A stretch of DNA of 64,000 nt, taken from an uncultured Fidelibacterota bacterium (GTDB lineage Bacteria > Fidelibacterota > Marinisomatia > Marinisomatales > Marinisomataceae). The notes beneath the pieces are model-generated. The model saw only the letters and a program-made list of their open reading frames with translations, was not told the DNA's origin and did not search any database. Positions 53,764 to 62,577 of the stretch are shown piece by piece. The stretch covers positions 1-64,000 of the forward strand of contig CACOSI010000004.1 of assembly GCA_902629855.1 (NCBI GenBank), in the 5' to 3' direction. Position 1 is the first letter of the stretch, and every line of letters starts with the position of its first letter. A program made the position numbers and the translations under genes.

Positions 53764-54297
53764 TTAAATTGCACAACCGTCAATTCCACGTTTTTTATAA
53801 TAATCTTGATGGTAATCTTCTGCATCATAAAAAATTTCGATAGGTTCCACTTCTGTTACCACACGAGATGTATATTCACCAGATTCGTTTAAATCGTTTA
53901 TTTTAGACTCAATTATATCTTTCTCTTCGTTATTGGAAAAATAAGCAGCAGATCTGTATTGCGTTCCGATATCTGGGCCTTGTCTATTCATTGTTGTTGG
54001 ATCATGTAGCTTAAAAAAAACATCTACAAGTTCACTAAAACTTATTACAGATGGATTATAATCTACTTCAACTGCCTCAGCGTGACCGGTTAAACCTGTA
54101 CAAACTAATTCATAAGAAGGGTTTTTAACCTTTCCTCCAGTATATCCTACTGTAGTTGAGTTAACCCCATCTAACTGTTGAAATGTTGATTCAACACCCC
54201 AAAAACATCCAGCTGCGAACACAGCTTTTTTATTATCATTTGCCATAATTGTCCCCAAAAAACATAAATATACTATTAAAATTTTTTTCATCTTCAT
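53764..54297 (-). CDS. msrA: Peptide methionine sulfoxide reductase A, exported form
   Basis: This 177-aa MsrA has catalytic Cys31 in FAAGCFWGVES, followed by TTVGYTGGKVKNPSYE, HAEAVEVDYNP, FFKLHDPTTMNRQGPDIGTQYRS and the C-terminal EDYHQDYY. It reduces methionine-S-sulfoxide in proteins. An N-terminal hydrophobic stretch (KKILIVYLCFLGTIMA) suggests a periplasmic location. The ATG at 54297 or the third codon (54291) may start it. Confidence 0.93.
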   Translation of the reverse strand: MKMKKILIVYLCFLGTIMANDNKKAVFAAGCFWGVESTFQQLDGVNSTTVGYTGGKVKNPSYELVCTGLTGHAEAVEVDYNPSVISFSELVDVFFKLHDPTTMNRQGPDIGTQYRSAAYFSNNEEKDIIESKINDLNESGEYTSRVVTEVEPIEIFYDAEDYHQDYYKKRGIDGCAI

Positions 54298-54385
54298 TTA
54301 CATAAAAATAACATTATTAATTTAATTTAAAAATTGATTTATATAACATTTTATCCTCTTCTTCAAAATAATTTATGATATTATA

Positions 54386-54421
54386 ATAAAAAAAGCCTCC
54401 CAATTAAATTGAGAGGCTTTT
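54386..54421 (-). terminator. Intrinsic terminator of the nusA-merR block
   Basis: On the minus strand, AAAAGCCTC and GAGGCTTTT arms (54413-54421 and 54391-54399) flank an inner CAAT/ATTG stem and are followed by seven U residues. It lies 28 nt beyond the MerR-type gene. The rest of the 54298-54448 gap shows nothing else beyond AT-rich DNA that must hold the msrA promoter. Confidence 0.85.
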
Positions 54422-54448
54422 GGTGGCTACCATAATAGACTCTTACCC

Positions 54449-54796
54449 TTAGTGTCTATTTAGTACATTTAAAATATTTTTGAGCTCATTTTTAATCTCT
54501 TTTAAAGCATTAACCTGAGAACTGGATATAGTTTCTACTGTTTCTACTTTATTAGATTTATTTTTTAACTCTTCAACTGCTCCTTTAATAGTAAACTTTT
54601 TATCATAAAGTAATTGTTTAATATCAAGTATTACTTCAATATCATGCTTTTTATAAGTTCTATTACCTGCATTATTTTTTATAGGTTTTAATGAGGGAAA
54701 TTCGGTTTCCCAATACCTTAATACATAAGGTTTAAGGTCAGTTATTTCACTTACCTCTTTAATACTATAATAGAGCTTTGATTTAGATTCAAGCAT
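54449..54796 (-). CDS. MerR-family transcriptional regulator
   Basis: The start is at ATG 54796 (GTG 54799 is directly upstream). The 115-aa product has a MerR-type winged HTH: YYSIKEVSEITDLKPYVLRYWETEFPSLKP, NRTYKKHDIEVILDIKQLL and a C-terminal helix for dimerisation. There is no ligand-binding domain beyond a short coiled coil (SQVNALKEIKNELKNIL), so it is a minimal MerR-like DNA binder. Small regulators like this often sit near ald and pnp in FCB-group genomes. Its target is unknown. Confidence 0.85.
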   Translation of the reverse strand: MLESKSKLYYSIKEVSEITDLKPYVLRYWETEFPSLKPIKNNAGNRTYKKHDIEVILDIKQLLYDKKFTIKGAVEELKNKSNKVETVETISSSQVNALKEIKNELKNILNVLNRH

Positions 54797-54856
54797 CACT
54801 TTAATAATATAAAAAAATTGTAATTAAAGCTATACTTTAATAATTAGATCGAACTT

Positions 54857-55954
54857 TTAAACTTCTTTGGCTTCAACAAATTTCAAGTTGTGAGCTTGAG
54901 CCACTTCTTGATTTGTCAACTTTCCTTTAAATGTATTAAGAGCCATTATAAGGTTATTATCATTGAACATTCCATTTAATCCTGAATTGGCAAACTTTAA
55001 TATAAATGGTCTAGTTGCTTCATTTAGAGCGTTTGTAGCAGTAAATGGAACTGCAGAAGGTATATTTTTAACACAATAATGAATTATATCGTCAACCAAA
55101 TAGGTTGGTTTATCGTGCGTGGTTGGTTTAGAAGTTTCAAAGCATCCACCTTGGTCAACTGAAACATCTGATAAAATAGTCTTTGGTTCCATTAATTTAA
55201 GCATTTCTTTTGTTATCACTGTTGGCGGCTTACCTCCTGGTGTTAAAACGGCACCAACAATAATATCCACAGTCGGTAAAATACTTTCAATTACACTTTT
55301 TGATGATTCTGCAATATTTACTGAAGGATAGGATTTTTTTATCTTTGACAAAGTATCACTATTTACATCTAATAAGGTTGTTTTAGCACCTAATCCTAAA
55401 CTCATTTGCATAGCATTTATACCAACTATCCCTCCTCCAATTATTAAAACATTAGCTGGCTCAGCAGAAGATGTACCAGCAATAAGTTTTCCTTTTCCTC
55501 CATTACTTTTTTTCAGTAATTCAATTGCATCAAGTAACGATAATCTTCCAGCAATTTCACTCATTGGCTTTAGCATTGGGGTGGAATTATTAATAACAAC
55601 TGTCTCGTAAGCTAAACCTGTAACATTACATTCAAGTAATTTTTCAGTAAGTTGTTTTGAAGAGCTTAAATGTAAATAAGTAAAAATTGTTTTATTTTGT
55701 AACATTTCTACTTCTTCCATGGATGGTTCTTTAACTTTGACAATTAATTCAGAACGATCAAAAACTTCAAAAGCTGTATCAACTATTGTACAACCGATTT
55801 CACGATATAAATCATCAGTATAACCACTTCCTAATCCAGCATTTTTTTCGATAAAGAGTTCATGAGAACCTTCAAGCAAAGCTTTTGCTGTCTCAGGATT
55901 AACAGATACACGATATTCTTGAGAAATTATTTCCTTAGGAATACCTATTTTCAT
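54857..55954 (-). CDS. ald: Alanine dehydrogenase
   Basis: This 365-aa protein is full length. Motifs: MKIGIPKEIISQEYRVSVNPE, ELIVKVKEPSMEEV, TYLHLSSSKQLTEKLL, SEIAGRLSLLDAIELL, the NAD-binding VLIIGGGIVGINAMQMSLGLGA and VSVDQGGCFETSKPTTHDKPTY. It catalyses reversible NAD-dependent deamination of L-alanine to pyruvate. It is 9 nt downstream of pnp in transcription order. Confidence 0.95.
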   Translation of the reverse strand: MKIGIPKEIISQEYRVSVNPETAKALLEGSHELFIEKNAGLGSGYTDDLYREIGCTIVDTAFEVFDRSELIVKVKEPSMEEVEMLQNKTIFTYLHLSSSKQLTEKLLECNVTGLAYETVVINNSTPMLKPMSEIAGRLSLLDAIELLKKSNGGKGKLIAGTSSAEPANVLIIGGGIVGINAMQMSLGLGAKTTLLDVNSDTLSKIKKSYPSVNIAESSKSVIESILPTVDIIVGAVLTPGGKPPTVITKEMLKLMEPKTILSDVSVDQGGCFETSKPTTHDKPTYLVDDIIHYCVKNIPSAVPFTATNALNEATRPFILKFANSGLNGMFNDNNLIMALNTFKGKLTNQEVAQAHNLKFVEAKEV

Positions 55955-55963
55955 TGTTTTCCC

Positions 55964-58042
55964 CTACTTTTCTGGTTTTTCTGTCAAAAGTTTTATGCTA
56001 AAGTTTAAACGACCCTGCTTATCAATTTCGAAAAGTTTTATTTTAACTTCATCACCGACGCTTAGCACATCATCAACTTTGTTGACTCTTTCCCAAGCAA
56101 TCTGAGAAATATGAACAAGTCCTTCTCTGCCAGGTGCAAATTCAACGAAGGCTCCAAAATCTAAAATTTTTGTTACCTTCCCGTCAAATACTGTTCCTAC
56201 TTCAGGATCTTGAACAACAGCTTTTATCATTGATATAGCATTATCAAGTTTTTCTTTATCAGAAGCAGATACGCTTACAAGACCATCATCATCTATATTA
56301 ATAACACAATCTGCTTTCTCTTGAAGTGCTTTAATATTCTTTCCTCCAGGACCAATTAATGCTCCAATCTTTTCCTTATCTATTGGGAAAGATTCAATTT
56401 GTGGAGCAAATGGTGATAAAGGATAAGGTTTATCAACCGCTTTATTCATTTCATCTAGGATGTGTAATCTACCTTTGTTTGCCTGTTCTAAAGCATTAGA
56501 TAAAACATCCATTGATAAACCAGGAACTTTTAAATCTAATTGAATAGCACTGATTCCATCTTTGGTACCAGCAACTTTAAAGTCCATATCTCCATAAAAG
56601 TCCTCAGTACCTAAAATATCGCTTAAAACGGCATAATTTTCGCCATCTGTTATTAAACCCATGGCAATACCAGCAACATGCTCTTTTATTGGTACTCCGG
56701 CACACATTAAGGCCAATGAACCACCACAGACAGATGCCATTGATGATGAACCATTTGATTCTGTAATTTCTGATACAATTCTTACAGTATATGGAAACTC
56801 TTCATTACTTGGCAAAATAGGCTTTAAAGAACGTTCAGCTAAATGACCGTGACCAACTTCTCTTCTATTTGTAAAACCAATTCTTCCAACTTCTCCAACA
56901 GAATAAGGAGGAAAGTTATAATGCAGCATAAAAGATTTCTTAGAGTCCTCTCCCATAGAATCAATAATTTGTTCATCTCTGCTTGAACCTAAAGTTGTTG
57001 TAGCAATTGCCTGAGTTTCCCCTCGAGTAAATAAGACTGATCCATGCACTCTAGGTAGTAGAGAAGGAACAATTGTAATTTCCCTGATATCCTCAGGACC
57101 TCTACCATCAACTCTAACTTTTCTATCAAGAACGGTTTTTCTAACAGCATTTTTAAACATAAGCTTCATATGAGCTTTAACTTCAGGAAGCAAAACTTCG
57201 TCTTCCTCGAATGGCTGAGATGCTTCCTTAACAATTTCATTGTATTTATCATCTCGTTCTTGTTTAGTTCCAATATCAAACAACTCATCAATTTTACTTG
57301 AGTATTCTTCGTTTAACTTGTTTTCAATTTCGTCTGAAAGAACTTTTGAATCAGTCATTTCATATGAATTATCAAAATGCTCAGAAAATTCCATTTGTAA
57401 ATCAACAATATCATTAATTCCTTCTAATGCAACTTCTAAAGCTTCTAATATTGTTTTTTCTGGTACAAAATTAGATCCACCTTCAATCATACAAATTTTA
57501 TCTTTTTTACCAGTAACCATAAGATCCAAATCTGAAGACTGCATTTGTTCAGCAGTAGGATTAAGGACATACTCTCCATCAATAAGTCCAATTTTTACTG
57601 AAGCAATTGGTCCATCAAATGGAACAGGTGATAATAATAAAGCTGCTGAAGCACCAATTGCAGCCATTACATCAGGTGTATTTTCATGGTCATAAGACAT
57701 CGTTGTTAACATTAACTGAATCTCATGATAATATCCTTTTGGTATTAGAGGTCTTATAGGTCTATCTGTTAGTCGTGAAGTCAGTACTTCTGCATCTGTC
57801 GGCTTTGCTTCACGCTTAAAAAATCCGCCAGGAATTTTACCCCCAGCATAATGTTTTTCCCTATATTCAACTTGTAAAGGAAGAAAATCTACTCCTTCCC
57901 TAGGTTCTGAAGAGCAACACACTGTTGCTAAAATAGATGTCTCTCCATAGCTAATAAGTACTGAACCACCTGCTTGTCTAGCAATTTGTCCAGATTCAAT
58001 TTTGAGCGGTCTTCCCGCTATATTTTTTTCAACTTTGATCAT
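55964..58042 (-). CDS. pnp: Polyribonucleotide nucleotidyltransferase (PNPase)
   Basis: This 692-aa protein has two RNase PH-like domains (ASVLISYGETSILATVCCSS-type N-terminus; RVHGSVLFTRGETQAIATTTLGSSRDEQ), a GGGKNIKALQEKADCVINI-type KH domain (GPGGKNIK) and a C-terminal S1 domain (GTVFDGKVTKILDFGAFVEFAPGREGLVHISQ). It degrades mRNA phosphorolytically and is a degradosome component. GAGG lies before the ATG. It follows rpsO by 4 nt, the classic order. Confidence 0.97.
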   Translation of the reverse strand: MIKVEKNIAGRPLKIESGQIARQAGGSVLISYGETSILATVCCSSEPREGVDFLPLQVEYREKHYAGGKIPGGFFKREAKPTDAEVLTSRLTDRPIRPLIPKGYYHEIQLMLTTMSYDHENTPDVMAAIGASAALLLSPVPFDGPIASVKIGLIDGEYVLNPTAEQMQSSDLDLMVTGKKDKICMIEGGSNFVPEKTILEALEVALEGINDIVDLQMEFSEHFDNSYEMTDSKVLSDEIENKLNEEYSSKIDELFDIGTKQERDDKYNEIVKEASQPFEEDEVLLPEVKAHMKLMFKNAVRKTVLDRKVRVDGRGPEDIREITIVPSLLPRVHGSVLFTRGETQAIATTTLGSSRDEQIIDSMGEDSKKSFMLHYNFPPYSVGEVGRIGFTNRREVGHGHLAERSLKPILPSNEEFPYTVRIVSEITESNGSSSMASVCGGSLALMCAGVPIKEHVAGIAMGLITDGENYAVLSDILGTEDFYGDMDFKVAGTKDGISAIQLDLKVPGLSMDVLSNALEQANKGRLHILDEMNKAVDKPYPLSPFAPQIESFPIDKEKIGALIGPGGKNIKALQEKADCVINIDDDGLVSVSASDKEKLDNAISMIKAVVQDPEVGTVFDGKVTKILDFGAFVEFAPGREGLVHISQIAWERVNKVDDVLSVGDEVKIKLFEIDKQGRLNFSIKLLTEKPEK

Positions 58043-58046
58043 TTTT

Positions 58047-58316
58047 TTACATTCCTCTTATTGATAGTTTTTTTATTAAGTCTTCATAACTATCTAGTTT
58101 AGTTTTTCTTAAATACTTCAATAGCTTTTTTCTTTGTGAAACTAGCTTAACTAAACCATGTTTTGAATGAACGTCTTTTTTGTGAACTTTAACATGCTCT
58201 GTTAATGACCTTATGCGGTCAGTTAAAAACGCAATTTGCGCTTCACTACTACCTACATCTTTTACATCAAGACCAGCGTCTTTCAGTAAGGAACTTGTTT
58301 CTTTACTATATTTCAT
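58047..58316 (-). CDS. rpsO: 30S ribosomal protein S15
   Basis: This 89-aa protein has the S15 pattern: DVGSSEAQIAFLTDRIRSLTEHVKVHKKDVHSKHGLVKLVSQRKKLLKYL. It binds 16S rRNA early in 30S assembly. Its start overlaps ribF by 11 nt. Confidence 0.96.
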   Translation of the reverse strand: MKYSKETSSLLKDAGLDVKDVGSSEAQIAFLTDRIRSLTEHVKVHKKDVHSKHGLVKLVSQRKKLLKYLRKTKLDSYEDLIKKLSIRGM

Positions 58317-59256
58317 ATTTCTCCTTAAAAGTATCTATTAATTTAATACATACTTTTTTATCATTTTCAATTTGTTTGATAAGTAAATCTTTACTATCAA
58401 ACTTTTTTTCATCACGAATTTTATCTAAAAATTCGACATATATGTTTTTATCATATAAGCTGCCAAATTTATCAGATAATATGTGAACTTCCATAACAAA
58501 TTTTTTTTCATTAAAAGTTGGTCTAATACCCGCATTACACATACCAAAATACTTTTTGTCGTCGATAAGTACTCTTGTTAAATAAACACCAACACCAGGA
58601 ACAAGCTGTTTATTAAAATTAGGTATAAAGTTTGCTGTAGGATATTTCATACTTTTTCCTCTTTGTGAACCTTTAACAACAGTTGCTTCAAACCCATAAA
58701 AATTACCCAATAATTTTTGAACATCTTGAAGCCTTCCATCCATAATCAGTTTTCTAATAATACTACTTGATACAAGTTGATTATCTATTTTTCTCATTTC
58801 TGGATGATGGAGCTCAATATTATTATTTTTACAAAAATCTATTAAAAAATTAAAATCTCCTTCTTTATTGTGGCCAAAATAATGGTTGGTACCAACTGAA
58901 ATTAACTGAGGATTAAACAGTTTTTTTATAATATTATCAGCAAATGATTCAGCAGACATTTTAGAAAATTCTTTTGAAAATGGAATTACTAAAACCTTGT
59001 CAATACCTACTTTTTTGAAAGAATCTAATCTAGACTCAATGCTTTGAAGGTTGATCGATATATCATTGTTAAAAAGTACATAAACGGGATTAGGAAAAAA
59101 TGTAATAATACATGATGGTATACCTCTTTTTTTTCCTTCCTTTACCAAGTATTTTAAAACGTCTTGATGTCCTTTATGTACTCCATCATAATTACCGACT
59201 GTAATAACAGAACTTTCTAGTTTTTTAAACTTTTCTATAGATTTAATTATTTCCAT
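58306..59256 (-). CDS. ribF: Bifunctional riboflavin kinase / FAD synthetase
   Basis: This 316-aa protein has an N-terminal nucleotidyltransferase domain (ITVGNYDGVHKGHQDVLKYLV, with the HxGH-like HKGH; ISVGTNHYFGHNKEGD; SSSIIRKLI) and a C-terminal flavokinase domain (GSQRGKSMKYPTANFIPN, GVYLTRVLIDDKKYFGMCNAGIRPTFNE, LDKIRDEKKFDSKDLLIKQI). It makes FMN and FAD from riboflavin. It overlaps truB by 10 nt. Confidence 0.95.
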   Translation of the reverse strand: MEIIKSIEKFKKLESSVITVGNYDGVHKGHQDVLKYLVKEGKKRGIPSCIITFFPNPVYVLFNNDISINLQSIESRLDSFKKVGIDKVLVIPFSKEFSKMSAESFADNIIKKLFNPQLISVGTNHYFGHNKEGDFNFLIDFCKNNNIELHHPEMRKIDNQLVSSSIIRKLIMDGRLQDVQKLLGNFYGFEATVVKGSQRGKSMKYPTANFIPNFNKQLVPGVGVYLTRVLIDDKKYFGMCNAGIRPTFNEKKFVMEVHILSDKFGSLYDKNIYVEFLDKIRDEKKFDSKDLLIKQIENDKKVCIKLIDTFKEKYEI

Positions 59257-59885
59257 TCGTTTTTAAACCTATCTATTGAAAGAGAATTATCTATATGGTG
59301 TTTACCAACAGACAATCTTGTTAATTTAGTTAAGTGACCTACAGTATTAAGTTTTTTTGCTATATCCTCCGCTAGAACTCGTATATATGTACCAGAAGTA
59401 CATGTAACAATAATTTTTAAAGAATTACTAGAAAGTGGTTCAATTGATAAGCTTTTAATAGTAACTAATTTGGGATTAGTTTTTATTTCCACATTTTTTC
59501 TGGCAAGCTTATACAATCTTACACCATTTATTTTTCTAGCTGAAAACATTGGAGTTCTCTGAAGTTGTTCACCTAAAAAACTATCTTCACATTTTTTAAG
59601 TTGAGCACTAGTTATTTTAGGAATATCTTTTTCTTCAATTACTTTTCCTGTCAAATCCATAGAATCAGTTTTCTTTCCAAGATTTAATATGCCTTCATAT
59701 GTCTTGTCAAATTGAATAATATCTGAAAGCAATTTTGTTGATTTTCCAATACCTAACACTAATACACCATCTGCAAATGGATCTAATGTACCTGAATGAC
59801 CAACTTTTTGATTAGTGATTTTTTTTACTTGATTGACAACAGAAAAAGACGAACAATCATTTGGTTTGTAAATATTATAAATCAT
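59247..59885 (-). CDS. truB: tRNA pseudouridine-55 synthase
   Basis: This 212-aa protein has catalytic Asp35 in KVGHSGTLDPFADGVLVLGIGKSTKL, then DKTYEGILNLGKKTDSMD, QRTPMFSARKINGVRLYKLAR and CTSGTYIRVLAEDIAKKL. It lacks a long C-terminal PUA extension and is at the short end of TruB length. It makes pseudouridine 55 in the T-loop of tRNAs. It overlaps rbfA by one base. Confidence 0.95.
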   Translation of the reverse strand: MIYNIYKPNDCSSFSVVNQVKKITNQKVGHSGTLDPFADGVLVLGIGKSTKLLSDIIQFDKTYEGILNLGKKTDSMDLTGKVIEEKDIPKITSAQLKKCEDSFLGEQLQRTPMFSARKINGVRLYKLARKNVEIKTNPKLVTIKSLSIEPLSSNSLKIIVTCTSGTYIRVLAEDIAKKLNTVGHLTKLTRLSVGKHHIDNSLSIDRFKNEWK

Positions 59886-60232
59886 TAATCTATCTTTTTT
59901 ATTAGTTTATCAATCTTTTCAAACTGTTCAAATGAATCATCATAAAAAAACTTTAAAGTAGGAGTTGAGCGTAAATTCAAACTTAGAGATAGATTTTTAC
60001 GAAAAACAGGAACAAGATTATTTATTTCTTCATTAATTTTTTCAAGGTTCATTTTTGGATTTATAACACTGTAATATAAGTTTGCATGCTTTAAATCTGA
60101 AGTCATCTTGACACTAGAAAAAGTTATGAAGCCATATTTTCTAAGATCAAGATCACGAGATATGATTTCATTAATCGTTTTTAATACTTGCTGAGATACT
60201 CTTTCAGCTCTTGAAAATGGTTTATTGTTCAA
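59885..60232 (-). CDS. rbfA: Ribosome-binding factor A
   Basis: This 115-aa KH-fold protein has RAERVSQQVLKTINEIISRDL, FITFSSVKMTSDLKHANLYYSV and LNLRSTPTLKFFYDDSFEQFEKIDKLI, all typical of RbfA. It helps late 30S maturation. Its start overlaps the end of infB by 4 nt. Confidence 0.93.
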   Translation of the reverse strand: MNNKPFSRAERVSQQVLKTINEIISRDLDLRKYGFITFSSVKMTSDLKHANLYYSVINPKMNLEKINEEINNLVPVFRKNLSLSLNLRSTPTLKFFYDDSFEQFEKIDKLIKKID

Positions 60233-62574
60233 CTGTCTGCTAATGTTCTCTTAATTTCATTAATTTTGAAAGCAACAATTCTATCACCTTCAAAGAATTT
60301 TTTGACGCCCTCAATGGCAATACCGCATTCTAGTCCTGATTCAACAGTATTAACATCGTCTTTAAATCTTTTTAAAGAGGTAATACTTCCTTTGGAAATT
60401 AGCTCTTCTTCTTCTCTTATTAATCTTACATGACTATCTCGAGTAATTTTTCCAGATTCTACTTGTGAACCAGCAATAAAGCCTATTTTTGGAATCTTAA
60501 ATGACTCTTTAACAACAGCTACTCCAATTATTTCTTCAACAAGATCAGGCTTCAATAGACCTTCTACTGCTAATTTAATATCTTCAACAACTTGGTAAAT
60601 AATGTTATAAGCTCTTATTTCAACGTTATTTTGATTAGCTAAAAGTTTTGAATTTGAAGGTATTTGAACACCAAAACCTATAACAACTGCATTTGATGCT
60701 TGAGCTAATAATACATCGGATTCTGAAACGTTTCCAACACCTTTATGGACAATATCTACACCAACCTCTTCATTATTTATCTTTTCAATACTTTGAATAA
60801 GTGCTTCAATTGATCCATCTGAATCAGCTTTTATAATAATATTTAAGTTGTTGATATCACCTTCTTTGATTTGAGCTGAAATTGTATCTAAAGAAGTCTT
60901 TTGAACCATTTGTAAATCTATTTCTCGTTTAATTCTTTGTCTCTCATTTGCTATCTTTTTTAAATCTGATTCATTAGACACCTCTGCAAAAATATCTCCA
61001 GATTGAGGAACTTGATCAAAACCTAAAATTTGTACAGCATCAGATGGTTTTGCTTCTTTAATTCTCTCATTTTTTTCATTCATAATTGCTCTAACTTTAC
61101 CAGGAAAATTATTACATATAAACGGTGTACCTATTTTTAGTGTACCTTTTTGAATTAACACTGTTGCAACTGGACCAAGACCTTTGTCTAGCCTCGAATC
61201 AATTACAACTCCTTTACATTCTATTTCAACATTGGCTTTCAAGTCTAAAACTTCAGACTCAAGAAGAATTGCTTCCATTAAATCATCTATTCCCTCTCCA
61301 GTTATTGCTGAGGTATTAACAGATTGAATTTTTCCACCCCATTCTTCAACTAATACATTTTTTTCGGATAATTCTCTTTTAACGATATCTGCATTAGCAC
61401 CTTGTTTATCAATTTTATTTATTGCAACGATTATTGGTACTTCAGCTGCTTGAGCATGGTTTATAGCTTCAATAGTTTGAGGCATTACACTGTCATCAGC
61501 AGCAACAACAAGAATAACTATATCTGTTGACTGGGCACCTCTAGCTCTCATTGCTGTAAATGCTTCATGACCAGGTGTATCTAAAAAAGTAATTTTATTA
61601 TCATTATGTAAAACTTGATAAGCTCCAACTCTTTGAGTTATACCTCCAGATTCACCTGCAGCAACCTTAGTTTCTCTAATATAATCTAAAATAGAAGTTT
61701 TACCGTGATCAACATGTCCCATAATTGTTACTACAGGAGCTCTTTTAGATGCATTTGAAAGCTCTTCTTCTGAATGAGTAGTGACAAATAAATCATCAAC
61801 AACTTCTTCATATTTTTTTAATTCAACATCGTATTCACCAGCAATTAGCTCAATAACATCCCATTCTAAACGTTGGTTTACCGTTGCTAAAATTCCTATT
61901 TGTAAACATTTACTTATTACTTCACTGGTTGTAACATCTAAAACTTTAGCTATTTCATCAATACTTGCATATTCAGCTAATTCAATTACTCTTTTTTCGT
62001 CAGCTGATATATCTTTAGAATCTTTTTTTGTTTTTTTATAAGACTTCTTTTTTGGACCTGAATCCATTGAAGCCAATGTTTTCTTTAATCTTTTAACAGC
62101 TGAACTATCTTTTTTGAGCTCTTCTTTATCTTTACGAGCCATTTTTTTATCTTCTTGATTCTCAGGCTGTCTCAAGGAAATCTTTCTTAGTTTCTTTTTA
62201 GGTTCTGCTACAACCGGTTTCTTTTCTTTTGAAGAGGTATCTTTCTTTTCAACTTTTTCAACATTCTTTTCTGTCTTTTTGGCACCACTTTTACGTTGAT
62301 CCTCTAAAGACATAATTTTGAATTTTTTGACAGATTTAGTCTTCATGACTACTTTTGAATCATGAATTTCTTTCCTGACTTGTTCTTTTCTATCTCGTTC
62401 AGCTGACTGTCTATCTTTAGCAAACTCTGTGTATACTAATTGTTGTGTTTTTCCATCTATTGGAGACATGTGACTAGAAACAGAGATATCTTTTGATTTT
62501 AGAAAATCAAGTATATCGTTATGCGATATATTAAGTTCTTTAGCTAACTGAAATATTCTTATTGAATCAGTCAT
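60229..62574 (-). CDS. infB: Translation initiation factor IF-2
   Basis: This 781-aa protein has an N-terminal IF2-N helix (RIFQLAKELNISHNDILDFLKS), a long lysine-rich low-complexity linker (about 60-190), a second IF2-N-like domain (AEYASIDEIAKVLDVTTSEVI) and then the GTPase domain: VTIMGHVDHGKTSILDYIRE (G1), GITQRVGAYQV, FLDTPGHEAFTAMRARGAQ (G3) and VAINKID (G4). C-terminal domains II-IV are complete. It recruits fMet-tRNA to the 30S subunit. Confidence 0.97.
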   Translation of the reverse strand: MTDSIRIFQLAKELNISHNDILDFLKSKDISVSSHMSPIDGKTQQLVYTEFAKDRQSAERDRKEQVRKEIHDSKVVMKTKSVKKFKIMSLEDQRKSGAKKTEKNVEKVEKKDTSSKEKKPVVAEPKKKLRKISLRQPENQEDKKMARKDKEELKKDSSAVKRLKKTLASMDSGPKKKSYKKTKKDSKDISADEKRVIELAEYASIDEIAKVLDVTTSEVISKCLQIGILATVNQRLEWDVIELIAGEYDVELKKYEEVVDDLFVTTHSEEELSNASKRAPVVTIMGHVDHGKTSILDYIRETKVAAGESGGITQRVGAYQVLHNDNKITFLDTPGHEAFTAMRARGAQSTDIVILVVAADDSVMPQTIEAINHAQAAEVPIIVAINKIDKQGANADIVKRELSEKNVLVEEWGGKIQSVNTSAITGEGIDDLMEAILLESEVLDLKANVEIECKGVVIDSRLDKGLGPVATVLIQKGTLKIGTPFICNNFPGKVRAIMNEKNERIKEAKPSDAVQILGFDQVPQSGDIFAEVSNESDLKKIANERQRIKREIDLQMVQKTSLDTISAQIKEGDINNLNIIIKADSDGSIEALIQSIEKINNEEVGVDIVHKGVGNVSESDVLLAQASNAVVIGFGVQIPSNSKLLANQNNVEIRAYNIIYQVVEDIKLAVEGLLKPDLVEEIIGVAVVKESFKIPKIGFIAGSQVESGKITRDSHVRLIREEEELISKGSITSLKRFKDDVNTVESGLECGIAIEGVKKFFEGDRIVAFKINEIKRTLADS

Positions 62575-62577
62575 TTT

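Noticed and set aside
54422..54448. tRNA-like GGTGGCTACC segment after the MerR terminator
   Set aside because: No cloverleaf, T-arm GTTCRA or anticodon arm could be formed around it.
57240..57695. 151-codon plus-strand frame inside pnp
   Set aside because: Serine/isoleucine-rich composition is the mirror of the pnp codons; it is a shadow frame.
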